Assembly (NCBI GenBank): GCA_029261635.1
Contig: JAJDAW010000136.1
Span: 1-34,979, forward strand
Source: Nitrospinaceae bacterium
GTDB taxonomy: Bacteria > Nitrospinota > Nitrospinia > Nitrospinales > VA-1
DNA length: 34,979 bases
Reading direction: 5' to 3'
The notes beneath the pieces were generated by a model that did no database searches, was not told the DNA's origin, and saw nothing but the letters and a program-made list of their open reading frames with translations. The position numbers and the translations under genes are program-made. Shown piece by piece: positions 16,484 through 24,873 of this stretch. Numbering within the stretch: position 1 is the stretch's first letter; each line of letters opens with the position of its first letter.

Positions 16484-18534
16484 GTCCCATTAACTCCGAA
16501 TTTTATTTGTTCATCGGGCATTGAAATTTCATAACTCAAAAAATTTTTCAGCATTCCTGCATTTCTCTTTTCGAAAAAATGCACATCCAACACAGCAACC
16601 GTACTTACCCCCGAAGAAACTGAAATCGCCGGATTCCAGTTCCGATTTAATATACTGGTCCCATAAGGGTGATCCAGAGTCCAACCATTTATTTTCCAAG
16701 AAGGATTATGTTTTATCTGCTTATCTTCCATTTGGCCTTCTAAAAAGGCTGCCGAAAAACCCCTGTCGCTCCCCGACACATTCATCAAATTCAAGTTCAG
16801 GCTATAATGAGCCTTAGATTGTTTATTTTTAAAAGCTATTAAAAATGAATCTACAAATTTTATTTGACGTTGGATATCTTTCCCCGTTCCCGTATTTTTC
16901 CATTGGAAGTTTTTCTTCCCCATAACACCTACAGTTTTAAAATTTTTTTTCAAAATTTCCTTTTTCTTCAACCAACCCGGATTTATTTTATGAAACACGA
17001 AAGGCCCGAATCGATCTACTTCCGTCACTGCCTCTATAGGCAATAATGGGGAATCATCCTTAGCATTTTGAACCAAGGGAAGGTACCCCGAAAACTTTAT
17101 TGATTTCCCATCCTCTTGAACAACAAAGGAGGAAGCTCCATTTTTATGATATTCGAGGAAATAAATATTATCAACTTTACCTTCCTTAAGAATATTTTCA
17201 ACGCGCTGGCGCATTTCAGCTGCCCCATAGAGATAAAATTCTACATGCAGATCATCTGGCACGATGAGTAAATCGTTTTGACTCAATGATTGCGCAAATT
17301 CCAATACCTTATTCAGAGGCTCACGTTCCACGCGCTTTATATAAATTTCCTGATAACCATTTTGAGCCGCTGTTATTATGAAAATAAATATAATTATCCC
17401 TGATGCCCATGGGAAGAATATACTCTGAGTCTTTTCTTTAAATTTATCCTTAATACAGACTCTTAATGCTCTCCCTATTATAAAAACTCCCAACGCAGCT
17501 AATGTAATGAAAAATGGTTGCAAGTAAAAATAGGTCCGAGCGTGGGGCACCCCCGGCAATAAGCCCAATTTAAATCCTAAAATTCCTGCAATAATGGGTC
17601 CGAGCAAAATTGATGCAATAAGAAAAAGTTTTGTTGGTTTTCGTTTCCACAAATTCCATCCCCCTACCCCCGCAAAAACCAGAAAAATAAATTTTAATTG
17701 TTCAAATGGAGCCAACCATTGAGCCATCACTTCACTAAATAATAGGCTTAATGAAGTTTGGGCTGCATTGGATTTTGCTGAATCCAACATTTCTGGAGAT
17801 ATCCACACATAATACTGCCAGTAAAAAATCACCAAACCTGCTATCAGAGCTATCAATGGAACAAAAAAAATATTTGCAGATTCTTGTGTAACTACCCTTC
17901 TCGAAATAATGATTGCCAGTAAAAATACAGCCAATGATAATTCGAAAAAAATAAATGTAGGCACGGTCCAGCTTCCTACGGTCCAAATCAACAACCAACC
18001 CAATGAACTGATTAAAATATTTGCTGACCCGCCATCGTATTGAGTCGTCTTTGGTTCTTCTTTCAATCGGCCTAACATTCTTTCAAAACAAATTTGCCCC
18101 AACAACATTACTAGAAGGTATCCTCGTGCATTTGTAGAGAAAAAAATATGCCACTCGCTTAAGGCCAGAAATAAAGCTGTCATCCAACCTACCATTTCAT
18201 CTTTTCCGACAATCTTTCCTGCCCTGTAACCCAGATAAATACTTAAAACTCCACAAATCAATATTGGGAGACGGAGAAGCCATTCATACAACCCAAAATA
18301 CTTTAGTAAAAAACTCAGAATTAGTGTTAAGAAAATATGATTGTTGGGGTACTGATAATTTTGAAATATTTTTTCATAGGGCATCTGACCCCATAGGGAT
18401 ACCATAGCGAGTTCATCGCTTGCCAATACCGCATCAAACCCAGGCAATCTGAAACAAAGAGCCAGGCCCAATAAAAAATATAATGTGGGTTTCAAAATAG
18501 GATGAGACCTTCTAAGTTTGGAATCATTCATCAA
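16480..18534 (-). CDS. GT-C family membrane glycosyltransferase (GT39/ArnT-like)
   Basis: This 684-residue polytopic protein has about ten hydrophobic segments in its first 390 residues, followed by a soluble C-terminal domain. Near the N-terminus, FRLPGFDAVLASDELAMV places acidic residues in the first periplasmic loop, as in GT-C enzymes of the PMT/ArnT type, which take sugars from polyprenyl-phosphate donors on the periplasmic side. A second loop, WHIFFSTNARGYLLVMLLGQ, fits the same family. The acceptor is unknown, and the context (hldD overlap) suggests LPS or envelope glycan modification. The C-terminal 290 residues look periplasmic and are not recognised. Start and stop overlap both neighbours by 4 nt. 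Confidence 0.7.
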   Translation of the reverse strand: MMNDSKLRRSHPILKPTLYFLLGLALCFRLPGFDAVLASDELAMVSLWGQMPYEKIFQNYQYPNNHIFLTLILSFLLKYFGLYEWLLRLPILICGVLSIYLGYRAGKIVGKDEMVGWMTALFLALSEWHIFFSTNARGYLLVMLLGQICFERMLGRLKEEPKTTQYDGGSANILISSLGWLLIWTVGSWTVPTFIFFELSLAVFLLAIIISRRVVTQESANIFFVPLIALIAGLVIFYWQYYVWISPEMLDSAKSNAAQTSLSLLFSEVMAQWLAPFEQLKFIFLVFAGVGGWNLWKRKPTKLFLIASILLGPIIAGILGFKLGLLPGVPHARTYFYLQPFFITLAALGVFIIGRALRVCIKDKFKEKTQSIFFPWASGIIIFIFIITAAQNGYQEIYIKRVEREPLNKVLEFAQSLSQNDLLIVPDDLHVEFYLYGAAEMRQRVENILKEGKVDNIYFLEYHKNGASSFVVQEDGKSIKFSGYLPLVQNAKDDSPLLPIEAVTEVDRFGPFVFHKINPGWLKKKEILKKNFKTVGVMGKKNFQWKNTGTGKDIQRQIKFVDSFLIAFKNKQSKAHYSLNLNLMNVSGSDRGFSAAFLEGQMEDKQIKHNPSWKINGWTLDHPYGTSILNRNWNPAISVSSGVSTVAVLDVHFFEKRNAGMLKNFLSYEISMPDEQIKFGVNGT

Positions 18535-19670
18535 TCCCTTGGTTTTATTTCATTCCAGTTAGAATTTGGATATAGGGGGATCCATAACTTTTTTGAATTA
18601 TACTCTATTTGTTTTTCAAGTTTTTTAAGGCGACTTTTAGCGGACGGGTGGGTGGACAGATAAGAAAACACTTCTTTGGCATTTTTTGATGTTGATGAAT
18701 TCTTTTTATTTTCTTCTAATTTCAACTCTTCTTTTAACAACTTTTTAAAGATACTCAACATTCCCTGAGGGTTGATCTTCGCATCCAACATTAACTCCAT
18801 CCCTTTTATATCTGCTTCCGTTTCCATTTTACGACTAAAACCCAAGGTATTAAGTTGTCCGGCAATACTAACCACGCTATCCATAACGGCATTAGCATCT
18901 CCCAGAACCAGAGTTAGTAACATACCCGATGCCAGGTTCCGTAAGATGCCTCGTGTCGAGTGCTTCAGAAAAATATGCTGCGCTTCATGAGCCAGCACAC
19001 CTGCGAGTTCTTCAGGCGAGTCGGCTATTTTAAGCAATCCTTCAAATACGATAATATTCCCACCCGGCAAAGCTAATGCATTGATTTGCTCAGTCGGCAA
19101 AATAAAAATTTTCAGATTATAGGGAGTCTCCTCCGGCTTCGACTGCTTCAAAAGGCGGAGTATATCCGTGAGCAAAGCTATTACTTTCGGGTCAGGATTT
19201 TTATCTACTGGGAAGGCGGACAAAACCCCGTCTCCCAATGCCTCTTCCCACTCCACCGGAATTTTATCTACGAGCTGATCCACTAAATAGTTTGGAACAA
19301 TTTTATATGCTGCATAAAAGAACAGAACTAGACTGAAAATTCCCGCTGATAATATTTTCCAATTGAATGAAATTTTTGTTGTTGTTCGGGAAAATTCCTC
19401 CGGGGCTATTCTCCGACAATTTTCATAAAAATCGGGATCTTCTACAACCAGAGTTTCCATTCTCTCGTCTGGGGTATTGAGCTGATGTTCAATATGGAAG
19501 GGGATTGTTTCTGCAGCCCATCGAATTTCCGAGTAAGGCCAATTAACCGCAGATTGGCCTGGGAGTGTAAGGGCAATATGGTAAGGAGTTAATTCGATGC
19601 GAACGGGTTGCTTTTGCGCGCTTTTCCCATCGAACAAGGAACCGCTGAACTGAAATTTTGGGGTAACCAT
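18531..19670 (-). CDS. M48-family zinc metallopeptidase with N-terminal membrane anchor
   Basis: This is a membrane-anchored protease of the M48 family (HtpX, Oma1, BepA relatives). The 379-residue protein has an unrecognised N-terminal domain of about 100 residues, one transmembrane segment near 106-124 (SAGIFSLVLFFYAAY), and then the peptidase domain. The zinc site is HEAQH at residues 228-232 within LAGVLAHEAQHIFLKH, with the third ligand in METEAD. Typical flanking segments INALALPGGNI and STHPSAKSRLKKLE are present. No TPR repeats are seen, which differs from BepA. It follows the DUF898 gene after 97 nt, and a CAGGAG site precedes the ATG. Confidence 0.88.
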   Translation of the reverse strand: MVTPKFQFSGSLFDGKSAQKQPVRIELTPYHIALTLPGQSAVNWPYSEIRWAAETIPFHIEHQLNTPDERMETLVVEDPDFYENCRRIAPEEFSRTTTKISFNWKILSAGIFSLVLFFYAAYKIVPNYLVDQLVDKIPVEWEEALGDGVLSAFPVDKNPDPKVIALLTDILRLLKQSKPEETPYNLKIFILPTEQINALALPGGNIIVFEGLLKIADSPEELAGVLAHEAQHIFLKHSTRGILRNLASGMLLTLVLGDANAVMDSVVSIAGQLNTLGFSRKMETEADIKGMELMLDAKINPQGMLSIFKKLLKEELKLEENKKNSSTSKNAKEVFSYLSTHPSAKSRLKKLEKQIEYNSKKLWIPLYPNSNWNEIKPRD

Positions 19671-19767
19671 TCCGCTCCTGACAAGAGCTTTGAATAAGCC
19701 GCGATCCTTCGATGCCTTTAGCTTCTTGAAGGTGACGGTTGTTTTTCAGAAATCTGCTGAGGGAAGT

Positions 19768-21006
19768 TTAACCGATGTCAATGGGCACATCCATAATATC
19801 CATACTCTCTTCGCCAAAGGCTCCGCTGTCTTGCATTTCCTGGACGACTCGATTGAGTTCGATATTTCCTGAAAAAGTTAAATGGTCAGCAATAAATTTG
19901 CGGTTGCGAACTACAACCCAAGGAGCACCCAAACCGAGAGTAAAAATAATGATGAAAAAGTTAGCCACTTTTAAATTGAAATAGTCTCGTCCCTTAATAG
20001 GGAAATGGAAAGTACCGCCCCCAATATGAGTATGGGACCATATATATCGACTTAAATCGGCATTGAACCAGAAAAGATAAAACCCTAGCGTTAAAGGAGT
20101 GAGGAATAGGGCTGCAATAAATTTTTTCAGAAAGTCTTTTCCTTTTCCGGAAAAACGCATCTGCACATCGCCGAACCAGGAATTCTGTCGCCAGAATTTT
20201 TCTGTTTCCATTTTGAAGTAAGGCCAGTAAAGCCCCAGAGTGAGTGGAACGGCAAGATAGCCTTTAAAATAAACTGTCAAGGCTTGTCGCCCCTGACCAC
20301 GAAAAGAGAATCGTATTCCCCTCCACGCTGTTCTGGAAAGACGATATCTCCACGCTCCCACCATAAGAAAGGGAAGGCAAAACATAAAGACCACTGTAAA
20401 TACATTTCCAACCAGTTCACTTCCTTCCGGACCATACTCAAGAAAGGTATAGACACTCACCACAACGAAAAGAAGTAAAAATAATCCAAAACGAATAGCA
20501 CCTCGCAACAGCTCCTTTGCTGTTCCGTGATAAGAAAACCGGTCACCAGCAAAAAGCGTTTGCCCCCAAAGATATTGGCGCACACGAGTCTTTGCCCAGA
20601 ACCTATAAAATCCGAGGGTGAAAATGGTTTTGATAAGATTGATGAATGTGATGCCGAACAACGTGCGACCATCGCCTTGGAATCCCATGCGATAAGAGGA
20701 TTCAGCTTCTGAAGGTGCCGTGGGTACTTCGGGTTCAGCCACATCGACGGGTACCGGTAAAGGTTCTACTTCGCCTTCTACCGGTGTGATTTCTACAGAG
20801 AATCCAATCTCTTGTAAAAATTTTGCAGCTTGGGTTGCCTGTTGGTCGGAAATAGTATTTTCGAATCGCCAGGGAAGCCCTTCGCACAGACCTCCCACTG
20901 TAGCCAGGCCTTTTTCTTTACTCAACCGGAATATTCTTGATAGCTTCTCGGCGGCTTCTGCCTTACTTTCCCCGGACCAAGTGCTTAAAGTAATCTGGTA
21001 ACTCAT
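19768..21006 (-). CDS. DUF898 (YjgN-like) membrane protein with N-terminal extension
   Basis: This 412-residue protein consists of an N-terminal soluble domain (about 1-75), a Pro/Glu/Val linker (about 78-100), and a DUF898/YjgN-type membrane region. That region has repeated TLGFYRFWAKTRVRQYLW-like segments: NLIKTIFTLGFYRFWAK, then TLGLYWPYFKMETEKFW, then TLGFYLFWFNADLSRYIW. This internal threefold pattern is typical of the family, whose function is unknown. The N-terminal part (AEKLSRIFRLSKEKGLA, QAAKFLQEIGFSVEI) resembles the small alpha/beta fold of ribosomal protein L7/L12 C-terminal domains, which is inference. DUF898 genes commonly sit beside M48 peptidase genes, as here. Confidence 0.8.
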   Translation of the reverse strand: MSYQITLSTWSGESKAEAAEKLSRIFRLSKEKGLATVGGLCEGLPWRFENTISDQQATQAAKFLQEIGFSVEITPVEGEVEPLPVPVDVAEPEVPTAPSEAESSYRMGFQGDGRTLFGITFINLIKTIFTLGFYRFWAKTRVRQYLWGQTLFAGDRFSYHGTAKELLRGAIRFGLFLLLFVVVSVYTFLEYGPEGSELVGNVFTVVFMFCLPFLMVGAWRYRLSRTAWRGIRFSFRGQGRQALTVYFKGYLAVPLTLGLYWPYFKMETEKFWRQNSWFGDVQMRFSGKGKDFLKKFIAALFLTPLTLGFYLFWFNADLSRYIWSHTHIGGGTFHFPIKGRDYFNLKVANFFIIIFTLGLGAPWVVVRNRKFIADHLTFSGNIELNRVVQEMQDSGAFGEESMDIMDVPIDIG

Positions 21007-21091
21007 TTACGGGCCATCCTCCTTAACCGCCCTAACATTATTTTGATACTTATAACCTGTGGGGAACGCGAAACTTTATGTGAAATGTTAT

Positions 21092-21976
21092 TTATTTGAA
21101 ATCGTATGCCACATTCTGTTCTGTCCAACCCAGAAAACCATCCTTAGCTGGCTCACCTGTAAAATCGGTTGCCCCCTTTGCCCAGGTTTCCGGTTTATCC
21201 CAGTTATCCCCATAATGGTACAAATACATTTTTGATTTAACATCATCCGGCAAAGTATTCAACTCTTGATAGGAAGCATGCACTCCGCCAAAAAACAATT
21301 GTGTATCATGAAACATGACTTCAGCCATTTTACTGAAACGAATCGGGTAATCCTCATCGAACATCGTGTCTCCCGAAATCCAAGCACGTCGATTTATGAA
21401 AACACCTGAACACCATTGTGATTCATCAACACTGATAGCCGTGTCTGGAAAATGCCGAGTCCTCATTATCACCAGCTCAATGGGCCCGTGTTTATAGGAC
21501 CAGAACTTTCGACCATCTATCTCTATATTTTGTGGACGTAAAATGTTGAAAAAATCATTCAATTGAAGGGGACGGCCCTGATTGGCCTCACAGGATTCAC
21601 AACCTCCCGCGAGACTTTTACTCCAGAGCAGGTCCTGATAATCCCGTAGAATAATCATATCGGGTTTTTCCGCGTTGGGGGTATAGCGATTCATCAAAGC
21701 GACTTCTTCCAACCCGCCAATATGATCTGCATGGCTATGCGTAGGGTGATAGCAGCGTACTTTTAAAACACTCAGCCCTACATCATTCAAAGCCAGGGGT
21801 CCTTGCGTACCACAATCAATCAAAACATGGTGGTCGCCCTGAATGACAAGCATATTGGACTGTCGTCGACGCTTTGCAAAAGCAGAACCCGTGCCTATAA
21901 ATACAATGCGAAGATGGCCATCAGTGGTCAGGGGCAAGGGCGATCCATTTTTACAAATCTCGTTCACCTCATACAT
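21092..21976 (-). CDS. Metallo-beta-lactamase fold hydrolase (RNase Z-like)
   Basis: This 294-residue cytoplasmic protein has the MBL fold. Its dinuclear metal motif is THSHADHIGG (His80, His82, Asp84, His85), with later ligands in MRTRHFPDT, ISGDTMFD and LYHYGD. The N-terminal IVFIGTGSAFAKRRRQSNML resembles RNase Z and cyclic-nucleotide phosphodiesterase subfamilies. A Cys-rich insertion (GGCESCE, about 125-130) is an extra feature. Substrate is unknown. An AAGGAG ribosome-binding site lies 7 nt before the ATG. It heads the minus-strand run toward DUF898, but an 85-nt gap leaves open whether they share a transcript. Confidence 0.85.
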   Translation of the reverse strand: MYEVNEICKNGSPLPLTTDGHLRIVFIGTGSAFAKRRRQSNMLVIQGDHHVLIDCGTQGPLALNDVGLSVLKVRCYHPTHSHADHIGGLEEVALMNRYTPNAEKPDMIILRDYQDLLWSKSLAGGCESCEANQGRPLQLNDFFNILRPQNIEIDGRKFWSYKHGPIELVIMRTRHFPDTAISVDESQWCSGVFINRRAWISGDTMFDEDYPIRFSKMAEVMFHDTQLFFGGVHASYQELNTLPDDVKSKMYLYHYGDNWDKPETWAKGATDFTGEPAKDGFLGWTEQNVAYDFK

Positions 21977-22047
21977 GCATAATCTCCTTAATTTCTCCCC
22001 GAAACCAATGGATAAAAATTCTCAAAATGTTTCGCTCACTCAGCAAT

Positions 22048-22076
22048 ATTATATACTTTGGAATACCGTATCATAA
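22048..22076 (-). promoter_or_regulatory. Candidate sigma-70 promoter for the MBL gene
   Basis: On the minus strand a perfect -10 hexamer TATAAT (plus 22048-22053) lies 17 bp after TTATGA (plus 22071-22076), a weak -35. The start would be about 65 nt upstream of the MBL ATG. Confidence 0.35.
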
Positions 22077-22333
22077 AAGTGATAATTCGTCCATAACAGT
22101 CTGATTTTAAGGGCAAAAACTAATTTCCCAGACAATAAAAATATCGCATATCCAATAAATTTTTGAACTACTCTGTCCTATTTTTGGGTGGAGTTTTTCG
22201 GAATCTTCAAGCCTATTCAATTTTTAATTTTGCTCTCCTAAGATAAACATACAAGCTGGCTTTTTGTTCAGGGTCTCTCTATATTCATAAAAACAACTCC
22301 GCAATTGGACTGGGGAATTTAGAAAAATTAAGT

Positions 22334-22339
22334 TATAAT
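22334..22339 (+). promoter_or_regulatory. Candidate -10 element for the apgM-like/lysC/cimA operon
   Basis: TATAAT matches the consensus and lies about 43 nt before the ATG at 22382. The nearest -35-like hexamer, TTGGAC at 22305, is 23 bp away, which is too far. If this is the promoter, it must rely on other contacts. Confidence 0.3.
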
Positions 22340-22381
22340 TCTCAGTTCCCGGCTTACCGGATCACTAAATTCCCTAATGAA

Positions 22382-23581
22382 ATGAAATATTTAGTCGTAA
22401 TTGTGGCGGGCCTGACTGACAAGCCTTTCGCTGAAAAAGATAATAAAACTCCTTTGCAACTTGCAGAGACCCCCAATCTGGATGCCTTGGTACAAAAAAG
22501 CCAATGTGGACCAGTGCAAACCCTTCCAGACAGCCTTCATCCAGGGAACGAAGTTTCTTGCCTGGGGCTTTTTGGCTACGATCCGGAAAAGTATAAAATC
22601 GGTCATGCCGCGCTCGATGCAGTTGGACTCGGAGTAAAACCTGAAGCAGATGAAATCGTTTTATGCTGCGATTTAATAACCCTTCAAGCCACCCATGACG
22701 ATATGGTGATGAAGGATTATACTGGCGGAAACTTATCCGCTGAAGACTCAGAATTTTTAATTAACGCTTTAAACGAACAGGTAACAGATGCCACGTTCCA
22801 TCATGGAAAGGGATATCATAATCTTGTAGTATTAAAAAATCCGCCGATACAGGAAAGGTTGACTCCACCCAATGAACTTATTGGTGAGGGAATAAGAAAG
22901 TTTATGCCCGAAGGAAAAGACGTGCGCGATCTTGTTTTCGTGATGAATCAAGCACAAATAGTTTTGCACAATCTTCCTTATAATCAAAAACGCACGCAGG
23001 AACAAAAAGATCCTGTTAATAGCATTTGGCTCTGGGGAAACGGCGAGCCTCCATCGCTACCCACATTCCATAAACGATTTGAAAAGTCGGCAGCCGTCAT
23101 CACCGCATCATCGATGGTTAAAGGTATTGCCAGGGCTTCAGAAATAGAAATTTTAGATGTAGAAGGGGCAACCGGTTTTTACAACACCAATTATTCTGGA
23201 AAAGTAAAAACCACTCTAGCAGAACTGGAAAAGAAGGATGTGGTCTTCTTGCATATTTCCGCGGGAGAAGAAGTTTCCCTTAAAGGCAGTATTGACGATA
23301 AAATTTTGGCGATTGAAGATTTCGATTCAGAAGTGGTCAAACCCATTGCTCAAGCGCTTGAAATGCAGGAAGAAACAAAACTATTGATTGTTGTCAATCA
23401 TGTAAGCTCCGCATCATTGATGAAGTATGACCGAGGCCCTGTGCCCTATCTGGTTTACTCTTCAAAAGCTAAAGAAGAAACTGGCGGATTAAAAAAATAT
23501 GATGAACAAATTTTAGAATCGGGGAAAAAATTTAACACCGCTCCCGAATTGATCGAAGCATTTTTAAATAACGAATTATGA
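22382..23581 (+). CDS. ApgM/iPGM-like alkaline phosphatase superfamily protein, probable pseudoenzyme
   Basis: The 399-residue protein aligns end to end with archaeal-type 2,3-bisphosphoglycerate-independent phosphoglycerate mutases and with the related proposed homoserine kinases. Family landmarks are kept: [55 protein letters not shown] and AIEDFD. The catalytic positions are not. The metal Asp of LDGMGD is Ala9 (IVAGLTDKP), the Ser/Thr nucleophile of PGSDVA is Asn56 (PGNEVS), the PDEAGH motif reads GEEVSL, the DHPTP Asp is Asn339 (VNHVSS), and the THxxDPVP His is Tyr349. Mutase or kinase chemistry of the usual type seems impossible. It overlaps lysC by 4 nt (ATGA), suggesting a role tied to aspartate-family amino acids. 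The start has no strong ribosome-binding site. Confidence 0.8.
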   Translation: MKYLVVIVAGLTDKPFAEKDNKTPLQLAETPNLDALVQKSQCGPVQTLPDSLHPGNEVSCLGLFGYDPEKYKIGHAALDAVGLGVKPEADEIVLCCDLITLQATHDDMVMKDYTGGNLSAEDSEFLINALNEQVTDATFHHGKGYHNLVVLKNPPIQERLTPPNELIGEGIRKFMPEGKDVRDLVFVMNQAQIVLHNLPYNQKRTQEQKDPVNSIWLWGNGEPPSLPTFHKRFEKSAAVITASSMVKGIARASEIEILDVEGATGFYNTNYSGKVKTTLAELEKKDVVFLHISAGEEVSLKGSIDDKILAIEDFDSEVVKPIAQALEMQEETKLLIVVNHVSSASLMKYDRGPVPYLVYSSKAKEETGGLKKYDEQILESGKKFNTAPELIEAFLNNEL

Positions 23582-24873
23582 ACATGCCCTTAGTCGTACA
23601 AAAATATGGAGGCACATCGGTCGGTACTATTGATCGTATTCAACATGTTGCCCAAAGAATCGCCCGAATCCGAAAAACAGGAACCCAGGTGGTAGTCGTA
23701 GTTTCAGCAATGGCAGGCGAAACCGATAAGCTTGTAAAAATGGCCCGTCAAATTTGCGATAACCCGGAAAGAAGAGAGATGGACCTTTTACTTTCATCGG
23801 GGGAAAGAATATCAAGCGCCTTGTTGACTATGGCCCTTCAGGCTCGCGGCATTCCTGCGATCTCTATGACGGGAAGGCAGATTGGTTTGCAAACAGATAG
23901 CGTGCATACCCGCGCGCGGATTAAACAAATCGACGCTAAAAGAGCTAAACAAGCTTTAAAAGAAAACAACGTTATCGTTGTGGCTGGCTTTCAAGGCATC
24001 AATGAGCAAGGCGATGTAACCACATTAGGGCGAGGAGGCTCAGACACTTCTGCCGTCGCATTGGCGGTTGCGCTCGGTGCCTCTCAATGCGAAATTTATA
24101 CAGATGTTGATGGCGTTTATACTGCAGACCCAAGAATGGTACCAAAAGCAAAAAAGCTTAACGTGGTATCCTATGATGAAATGCTGGAAATGGCCAGCTT
24201 GGGGGCTAAAGTTCTGCAAATACGTTGCGTTGAATTTGCCCATAGGTTTCAAATGCCTTTGGTCGTAAAATCCTCTTTTATTGAAGGGGGTAAAGGAACG
24301 TTGATCTGCGAGGAGGATTCAAATATGGAACAGCCGGTGGTTTCCGGAATCATGTACGATAAAAATCAGGCGAAAATCACCTTGAAAGAAGTCCCCGATC
24401 AACCGGGTATAGCAGCAAATATATTTGGATCGATTGCTGATGCCGGTCTTTCTGTGGACATGATCATCCAGAATATAAGTGCCGAAGGCCATACTGATTT
24501 ATCTTTCACATTGGGCCGTGAAGAATTGAATGAGGGAATGGTGATCATGGAAAAAGTGGCTAAAAAGATTCGCGCTGTAAGCGTTACTGCCGATTCGAAG
24601 ATAGCTAAAATTTCCATTGTAGGTGCAGGGATGAGAAGCCATTCAGGGGTCGCAGCACGAATTTTTAAAACACTTTCGAAAGAAAAAATTAATATCCTGA
24701 TGATCAGCACTTCAGAAATAAAAGTTTCATGCATCATCGAACAAAAAAATACTAAAGCCGCTGTCAATGCGCTTCATACGGCATTCGGCCTGGACACCAA
24801 ACCAACACCAGTAAAAAGTATCGAGAAAAAAAGTAGCCCGGCCCGTAAAAAATCTAAAGCAAAGAAAAAATGA
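23578..24873 (+). CDS. lysC: Aspartate kinase
   Basis: This enzyme phosphorylates aspartate, the entry step to lysine, threonine and methionine synthesis. The 431-residue protein has the catalytic amino-acid kinase domain with [10 protein letters not shown] at the start, [26 protein letters not shown] and [15 protein letters not shown]. Two C-terminal ACT domains (around [18 protein letters not shown] and [19 protein letters not shown]) allow feedback control, probably by lysine and/or threonine. The C-terminus ends in an unusual Lys-rich tail ([13 protein letters not shown]). It overlaps the ApgM-like gene upstream and cimA downstream by 4 nt each. A second in-frame ATG two codons on is an alternative start. 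Confidence 0.96.
   Translation: MNMPLVVQKYGGTSVGTIDRIQHVAQRIARIRKTGTQVVVVVSAMAGETDKLVKMARQICDNPERREMDLLLSSGERISSALLTMALQARGIPAISMTGRQIGLQTDSVHTRARIKQIDAKRAKQALKENNVIVVAGFQGINEQGDVTTLGRGGSDTSAVALAVALGASQCEIYTDVDGVYTADPRMVPKAKKLNVVSYDEMLEMASLGAKVLQIRCVEFAHRFQMPLVVKSSFIEGGKGTLICEEDSNMEQPVVSGIMYDKNQAKITLKEVPDQPGIAANIFGSIADAGLSVDMIIQNISAEGHTDLSFTLGREELNEGMVIMEKVAKKIRAVSVTADSKIAKISIVGAGMRSHSGVAARIFKTLSKEKINILMISTSEIKVSCIIEQKNTKAAVNALHTAFGLDTKPTPVKSIEKKSSPARKKSKAKKK

Larger units (their letters stand above)
21977..22381. other. 405-bp divergent intergenic region
   Basis: This AT-rich spacer lies between the MBL gene and the ApgM-like gene. It contains a minus-strand promoter candidate at 22048-22076 and a TATAAT at 22334-22339 ahead of the plus-strand operon. 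I find no ORF with coding character and no tRNA. A small RNA cannot be excluded. Confidence 0.5.

Noticed and set aside
22305-22339. TTGGAC plus TATAAT as a full sigma-70 promoter for the ApgM-like operon
   Set aside because: The spacer is 23 bp; only the -10 was kept as a low-confidence feature.
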